Of a DNA stretch of 30,398 nt, positions 27,533-30,398 are shown piece after piece; positions within the stretch are counted from its first letter, which is position 1, and each line of letters starts with the position of its first letter. Made by a program: the position numbers and the translations under genes. The notes below the pieces were generated by a model that saw nothing but the letters and a program-made list of their open reading frames with translations, did no database searches and was not told the DNA's origin. Source of the stretch: a virus. Location of the stretch: positions 1 through 30,398 of IMG/VR virus record IMGVR_UViG_3300034759_000309. The stretch is one strand, 5' to 3'.

Positions 27533-28846
27533 CTATGCCACTTTTACCAGGCTTCTCATTTTTTCCTGCTGTTTTTCCTTTATCCTTCCTACGGCCATCG
27601 CCAACATCACACACAAAGCAATACCGCATCTGACTGCCATTTTCTTCTTGCCCCGGATGTAGTGTTTCTCAAAACCAAAGGATACATCCAGCCTGCTATT
27701 CACCCTCTCTACAGATGTCCTTTTATCGTAATACTTTTCCCACTTGTAGCTGGCTCTGTCGATCGGTGTGAATATCCTTCTATCCGTCTCCAGTGGTATC
27801 CGTATCCCTTGCTTTACTGTACATATATCCATGCTCTTGCAGCATAATCCATACTGCTTTGCCGGACATAGCTTCTTCAGCGTGTTCCTGTCTTTTTCAA
27901 AACCCCCTACACACATTTCTCTTCTTTCAAGCGTCTTTTCACAATAACAATATACATTCCCTTTATAGTCGTATACCACATTCTCATATCCCGGCAACTG
28001 CCGTGTCTCTTCTCCATCCTTCCAGCAGTTCCTGATATCTATCACCGGCTTGATCCCAAACTGATCATACAGCTTTATTATTAGTTTGCTGTCATCATAT
28101 CCCCGGTCAGCTTCCATCGTCTCACAAGTTTCAAGTATTTCAGGCCGCTCTTGCTCTAGTCTATCAACCATCCGGTGAGCTTCATTAATGTCCGGCTCCG
28201 ATGCTTTGGTTACACTGTAGCCCACCGGTAGATCATAATTCGAATCCACGACGAGGTGCAGCTTATACCCAAACCACTTCACAATCTTTTCCCAAGCACT
28301 CCCGTCTTCTCTGATACCACGATACTCCTTTTTACCCCAATCAGCATCTTTGTCTCTACGCCCATCCGTTTCCTTATTTTTATTTTTACCCGTAGCCAGT
28401 GAGCTTATTGCCTTGCTATCAATAGCTAGATCTTTCCCAAAGTCGGGTAAGAGTCTTCTCAACTCTTCTACCAGCGTCTCAAAAATTTTATTGATTTTTT
28501 CCTCATGAATTAGCAGCTTCTTTAAGAATCTCGTGTAGACCCATTCGGGGGGAACTGCTTTGTCACCACTTCCATAAAAACCACACATAAAGCGCAGTTG
28601 CCCGTTCCTTGAAAGCTCACGTCTTAAGCTTTCTACAGATGTGTGCTGGAATACCACACCTGCCAACACTGAGTTCCACATCGCACGGATCGGATAATCA
28701 TCCCGGCCATTCTTGCGTTCCTTCTCCAGCTTGCACATCAGGTCTTCGTCAGGCATATATTCAATGACTAATCTTAATCTTTCCAGATCGCCTAATTCTT
28801 CAATTTCTTCCCACCTAAACATCGATATTTGTGGTATAATAGCCAT
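27533..28846 (-). CDS. DDE transposase (IS1182/IS4-like)
   Basis: A 437-residue transposase, apparently intact. DDE residues are readable: LAIDSKAISS near residue 140, then ETMEADRGYDDSKLI near 243, and RTSVERVNSRLDVSFGF near 383. Between the second and third are cysteines (CYCEKTLERREMC, CPAKQYGLCCKS) typical of the IS1182-like group. The first 100 residues (EYMPDEDLMCKLEK, SVESLRRELSRNGQLRFMCG) match the helical N-terminal domain of such enzymes. The ATG follows an AAGGGGGTTC site. The element's ends were not defined. Confidence 0.85.
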   Translation of the reverse strand: MAIIPQISMFRWEEIEELGDLERLRLVIEYMPDEDLMCKLEKERKNGRDDYPIRAMWNSVLAGVVFQHTSVESLRRELSRNGQLRFMCGFYGSGDKAVPPEWVYTRFLKKLLIHEEKINKIFETLVEELRRLLPDFGKDLAIDSKAISSLATGKNKNKETDGRRDKDADWGKKEYRGIREDGSAWEKIVKWFGYKLHLVVDSNYDLPVGYSVTKASEPDINEAHRMVDRLEQERPEILETCETMEADRGYDDSKLIIKLYDQFGIKPVIDIRNCWKDGEETRQLPGYENVVYDYKGNVYCYCEKTLERREMCVGGFEKDRNTLKKLCPAKQYGLCCKSMDICTVKQGIRIPLETDRRIFTPIDRASYKWEKYYDKRTSVERVNSRLDVSFGFEKHYIRGKKKMAVRCGIALCVMLAMAVGRIKEKQQEKMRSLVKVA

Positions 28847-28925
28847 AGGTGAACCCCCTTTTCTTTAGTGTGTGGGAACTTGGGTAATTCCATTATACAC
28901 TACGGAGAAGCGGGTTTCACCTATT
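28846..28925 (-). promoter_or_regulatory. Transposase promoter with nested inverted repeats
   Basis: A TATAAT -10 box (28892-28897) is read toward the transposase. It is nested in ATAGGTGAA.CCC/GGGTTTCACCTAT and TAGTGT/ACACTA inverted repeats. A transcript starting near the left end would fold so as to hide the GGGGGTTCACC ribosome site, a known way in which insertion sequences limit read-in expression. Confidence 0.5.
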
Positions 28926-28954
28926 TTATTGTTCTTTTACCGATCCTTGGGGTG

Positions 28955-29135
28955 AATTTTTAAATTTTCAATATGCCATACCCTGAAAGCTGCTTAAATA
29001 CGTCATATTTTGGGGTAAAATATTTTTTGATAGCTCTTGTACAAGCCTATCCATCATTGTCTTGCCACATCGCAATTAGCTCATTTTTAACTCAAATCAA
29101 ACCGTAATCCATCTGTCGGTCCATTTAAATAAACA
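28955..29135 (-). pseudogene. Possible decayed gene fragment
   Basis: The minus strand reads ELIAMWQDNDG, a TAG, then ACTRAIKKYFTPKYDVFKQL and SGYGILKI with a stop near 28965. The text looks protein-like but has no start codon with a ribosome site, and a stop lies just upstream. Probably a relic broken by the neighbouring insertion. Confidence 0.3.
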
Positions 29136-29144
29136 CAATTTTAA

Positions 29145-29357
29145 CTACTCGATCGCGCTATATGAGTAGAGATAATCTACATCTTCTGGCTTCAGTTCAG
29201 TATGGCAGTACGCACAATAAGCTATATCGGATTCTCCTTCATCCCAATGAGCCACATAACCCCTGTCTGAATCATAGGTTATAGCAAGACGTAAATGTCT
29301 TAAGGTGAGATAGAAGTCCTCAGTGTTGCCGCATTTGGGGCATGCAATCTTTTTCAT
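29145..29357 (-). CDS. Small zinc-ribbon protein
   Basis: A 70-residue protein (MKKIACPKCGNTEDFYL) with a second pair CAYCHTEL near residue 48, making a clear C..C...C..C ribbon with a beta-rich middle. GGAGGGAACGAA precedes the ATG. Like other short ribbons in the window it is probably a nucleic-acid or protein adaptor; the family is not recognised. Confidence 0.65.
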   Translation of the reverse strand: MKKIACPKCGNTEDFYLTLRHLRLAITYDSDRGYVAHWDEGESDIAYCAYCHTELKPEDVDYLYSYSAIE

Positions 29358-29400
29358 TTCGTTCCCTCCAATCGTTCAACTATCCTATAAAAAAAGTTTT

Positions 29401-29696
29401 TCAGCATACTTCCTTTCCGGAGTGTATTTTTAACATCTCCAAATTGTTTTTAATTAACATTTCCCATTGTTCAATGTCTTTTTGTAACCAATCTATTGCA
29501 TCGTCTAGTGTTATACAACCACCGACATTTTATAGTTGCTCAATTATCCTTATTATTTTTTTGTCGTCAGCGATAAACTCTTCAGCGTTTTTGATTACTT
29601 CATACATATCATAAGGCGGATTGATCAGTTCGCCCAGTTCCGCTTGGCAATTGTATCACCAAGGGTTTCCTTTATTTCTTTTGTTACGTTTGTCAT
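29401..29696 (-). pseudogene. Frameshifted small gene
   Basis: MTNVTKEIKETLGDTIAK (ATG at 29696, right after AAGGAGGT) ends after a few more codons. The neighbouring frame then carries AELGELINPPYDMYEVIK and NAEEFIADDKKIIRIIEQL, a TAA, and a further ITLDDAIDWLQKDIEQWEML stretch stopping at 29401. Two short coding pieces or one decayed gene are possible; at least one indel is needed. Confidence 0.4.
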
Positions 29697-29710
29697 ACCT
29701 CCTCCTTTTT

Positions 29711-29734
29711 CCCTGCCTATATCCCCCGGCAGGG
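29711..29734 (-). promoter_or_regulatory. Leader hairpin before the frameshifted gene
   Basis: CCCTGCC and GGCAGGG pair perfectly, immediately upstream of AAAAAGGAGGT, the same hairpin-then-ribosome-site plan as in other leaders of the window. It could equally end the preceding transcript. Confidence 0.45.
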
Positions 29735-29808
29735 CGGGGAAAAGTTTAACAAGTCTAGCTAAAATCACTTGTGTCAGGCTTGGCAGTGCTCCTTCGTATT
29801 TTTGCAAA

Positions 29809-29987
29809 TTACTTTGTTTTCCTTGTGCTCCTAGTTTCCTCGGGTATAACACTGCCTACTGCTTTTAACAAGCTTTCTATTGCATCTAAAAGATTATCAC
29901 GTATTTCTATCTCTTCTTGCAATTTCTTTACTTCTTGTTTAAGCCTTCTAATTTCATCTAACAGATATTCCTTATGTTTTTTTTCAT
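29809..29987 (-). pseudogene. Coiled-coil gene broken at a run of eight A
   Basis: GGAGGATTAAAATAA and an ATG at 29987 open ATG-AAAAAAAA-CAT. As written the frame stops within ten codons. One more A gives MKKKHKEYLLDEIRRLKQEV, then KKLQEEIEIRDNLLDAIESL and a basic tail to the TAA at 29809, a convincing coiled coil. Slippage on the A run, an assembly error or a true mutation are all possible. Confidence 0.5.
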
Positions 29988-30009
29988 TTATTTTAATCCT
30001 CCATTCCGC

Positions 30010-30192
30010 TTATGCCCATTTATTCCATACCGTATATGTGTGGTGGGTTAATCTGCAGTGTAAGCCGAAAACAATTTTTATGATTATTTCTTTTACGCTG
30101 TGAAATATTACCATAAATGGGGCTTCGCCTATAGGCGTATTGATTGACTTCTTAAAATTGCATTGATTACATTCGTAACTTGTTTTTAACAT
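30010..30192 (-). CDS. Small Cys/His protein
   Basis: Sixty residues from the ATG at 30192 (MLKTSYECNQCNFKKS), chosen for the GGAGG nine bases upstream. CNQC near the start and HCRLTHH near residue 46 could form one zinc site. A hydrophobic stretch (FMVIFHSVKEIIIKIVFG) lies between. No family recognised. Confidence 0.5.
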   Translation of the reverse strand: MLKTSYECNQCNFKKSINTPIGEAPFMVIFHSVKEIIIKIVFGLHCRLTHHTYTVWNKWA

Positions 30193-30254
30193 ATGAAAAA
30201 CCTCCAAAAAGTGTTATCTAATTCCATTAGTCATGCATAACGATCACAACTACC

Positions 30255-30325
30255 TTTAAAAATTAAAACGTCTGCAGCGGATTGCGTGACTGCCTGCAGG
30301 CATATTTCTGTTTCTGCTTCTTTTT
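30255..30325. repeat. Intergenic hairpin repeat, copy 2
   Basis: Copy of 26524-26595. CTGCAG-CGGATTGCGTGACTGC-CTGCAG with flanks TTAAAA and CATATTTCTGTTT. Differences from copy 1 lie mostly in the outer stem and the tail. Confidence 0.7.
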
Positions 30326-30397
30326 GTTTGGGGCCACCTGTGTATATGGTTTCCTATGCCACAAATTTCTAGCTTTATAGATTTGTTTTTTTGTCAT
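30263..30397 (-). CDS. Possible small basic protein
   Basis: An open frame of 44 codons from an ATG at the window edge: MTKKQIYKARNLWHRKPYTQ, then VAPNKKKQKQKY. The W..KP.T.V.PNKK pattern recalls short basic proteins in Firmicutes. The last 14 codons run through the hairpin repeat, so that end may be fortuitous. Its ribosome-binding site lies outside the window, so the start cannot be judged. Confidence 0.35.
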   Translation of the reverse strand: MTKKQIYKARNLWHRKPYTQVAPNKKKQKQKYACRQSRNPLQTF

Positions 30398-30398
30398 A

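Noticed and set aside
29625-29852. A 75-codon minus frame joining the leader hairpin and the MTNVTKEIK frame
   Set aside because: Its first half runs through the hairpin and ribosome site; the real gene probably starts after them and is frameshifted.

Overview
The window looks like part of a large accessory replicon or integrated element (megaplasmid, phage-plasmid or similar) of an anaerobic Firmicute of the Clostridia type. The evidence is AT-rich DNA, strong AGGAGG ribosome-binding sites before almost every gene, frequent TTG starts, a class III (oxygen-sensitive) ribonucleotide reductase with its radical-SAM activase, IS200/IS605-type tnpB elements and a type I-C-like CRISPR repeat. No rRNA, tRNA or core metabolic genes were seen. 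Nearly all genes lie on the minus strand; the one clear exception is a membrane-anchored Nudix-like gene at 11669-12811.

Layout. Left edge to 3.3 kb: the start of a DNA polymerase III sliding clamp gene (dnaN, running off the window), a mosaic of partial duplications, an IS605 end remnant, small zinc-ribbon genes and a RadC/JAB-domain gene. 3.3-7.2 kb: a MoxR-like AAA+ ATPase, small unknown genes and a truncated tnpB tail. 7.2-9.2 kb: a palindrome-bounded structured-RNA element, a Gam-like DNA-end-binding protein, one solitary CRISPR repeat followed by a terminator, and a second, divergent clamp-like protein. 9.2-14.6 kb: unknown accessory proteins, one resembling ATP-grasp proteins, plus the Nudix-like membrane protein. 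14.6-20.3 kb: nrdG, a YdjM-family membrane protein, a DUF2695-like gene, a relic copy of nrdG, a second copy of the structured RNA, and many small genes, some broken. 20.3-24.1 kb: nrdD with an in-frame intein, and tdk. 24.1-25.9 kb: a tnpB-only IS605-type element sitting in what looks like a small lipoprotein gene. 25.9-30.4 kb: small genes, a DUF4258/YgiT-type toxin-antitoxin pair, a DDE transposase and a block of decaying genes.

How it works together. nrdD, nrdG and tdk would supply deoxynucleotides. dnaN, the clamp-like protein, Gam and RadC point to replication and DNA-end protection by a semi-autonomous replicon. The solitary CRISPR repeat with its own terminator has the layout of an RNA anti-CRISPR and is the most interesting candidate here. 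The paired structured-RNA elements are the second: they share compensatory base changes and resemble OMEGA (HEARO-type) RNAs without a nuclease gene.

Genes are mostly separated by individual hairpins lying just upstream of the next ribosome-binding site, so much of the region looks like single-gene units rather than long operons. Many short duplications, frameshifts (two at eight-base homopolymers) and relics show active decay, or in part assembly error.
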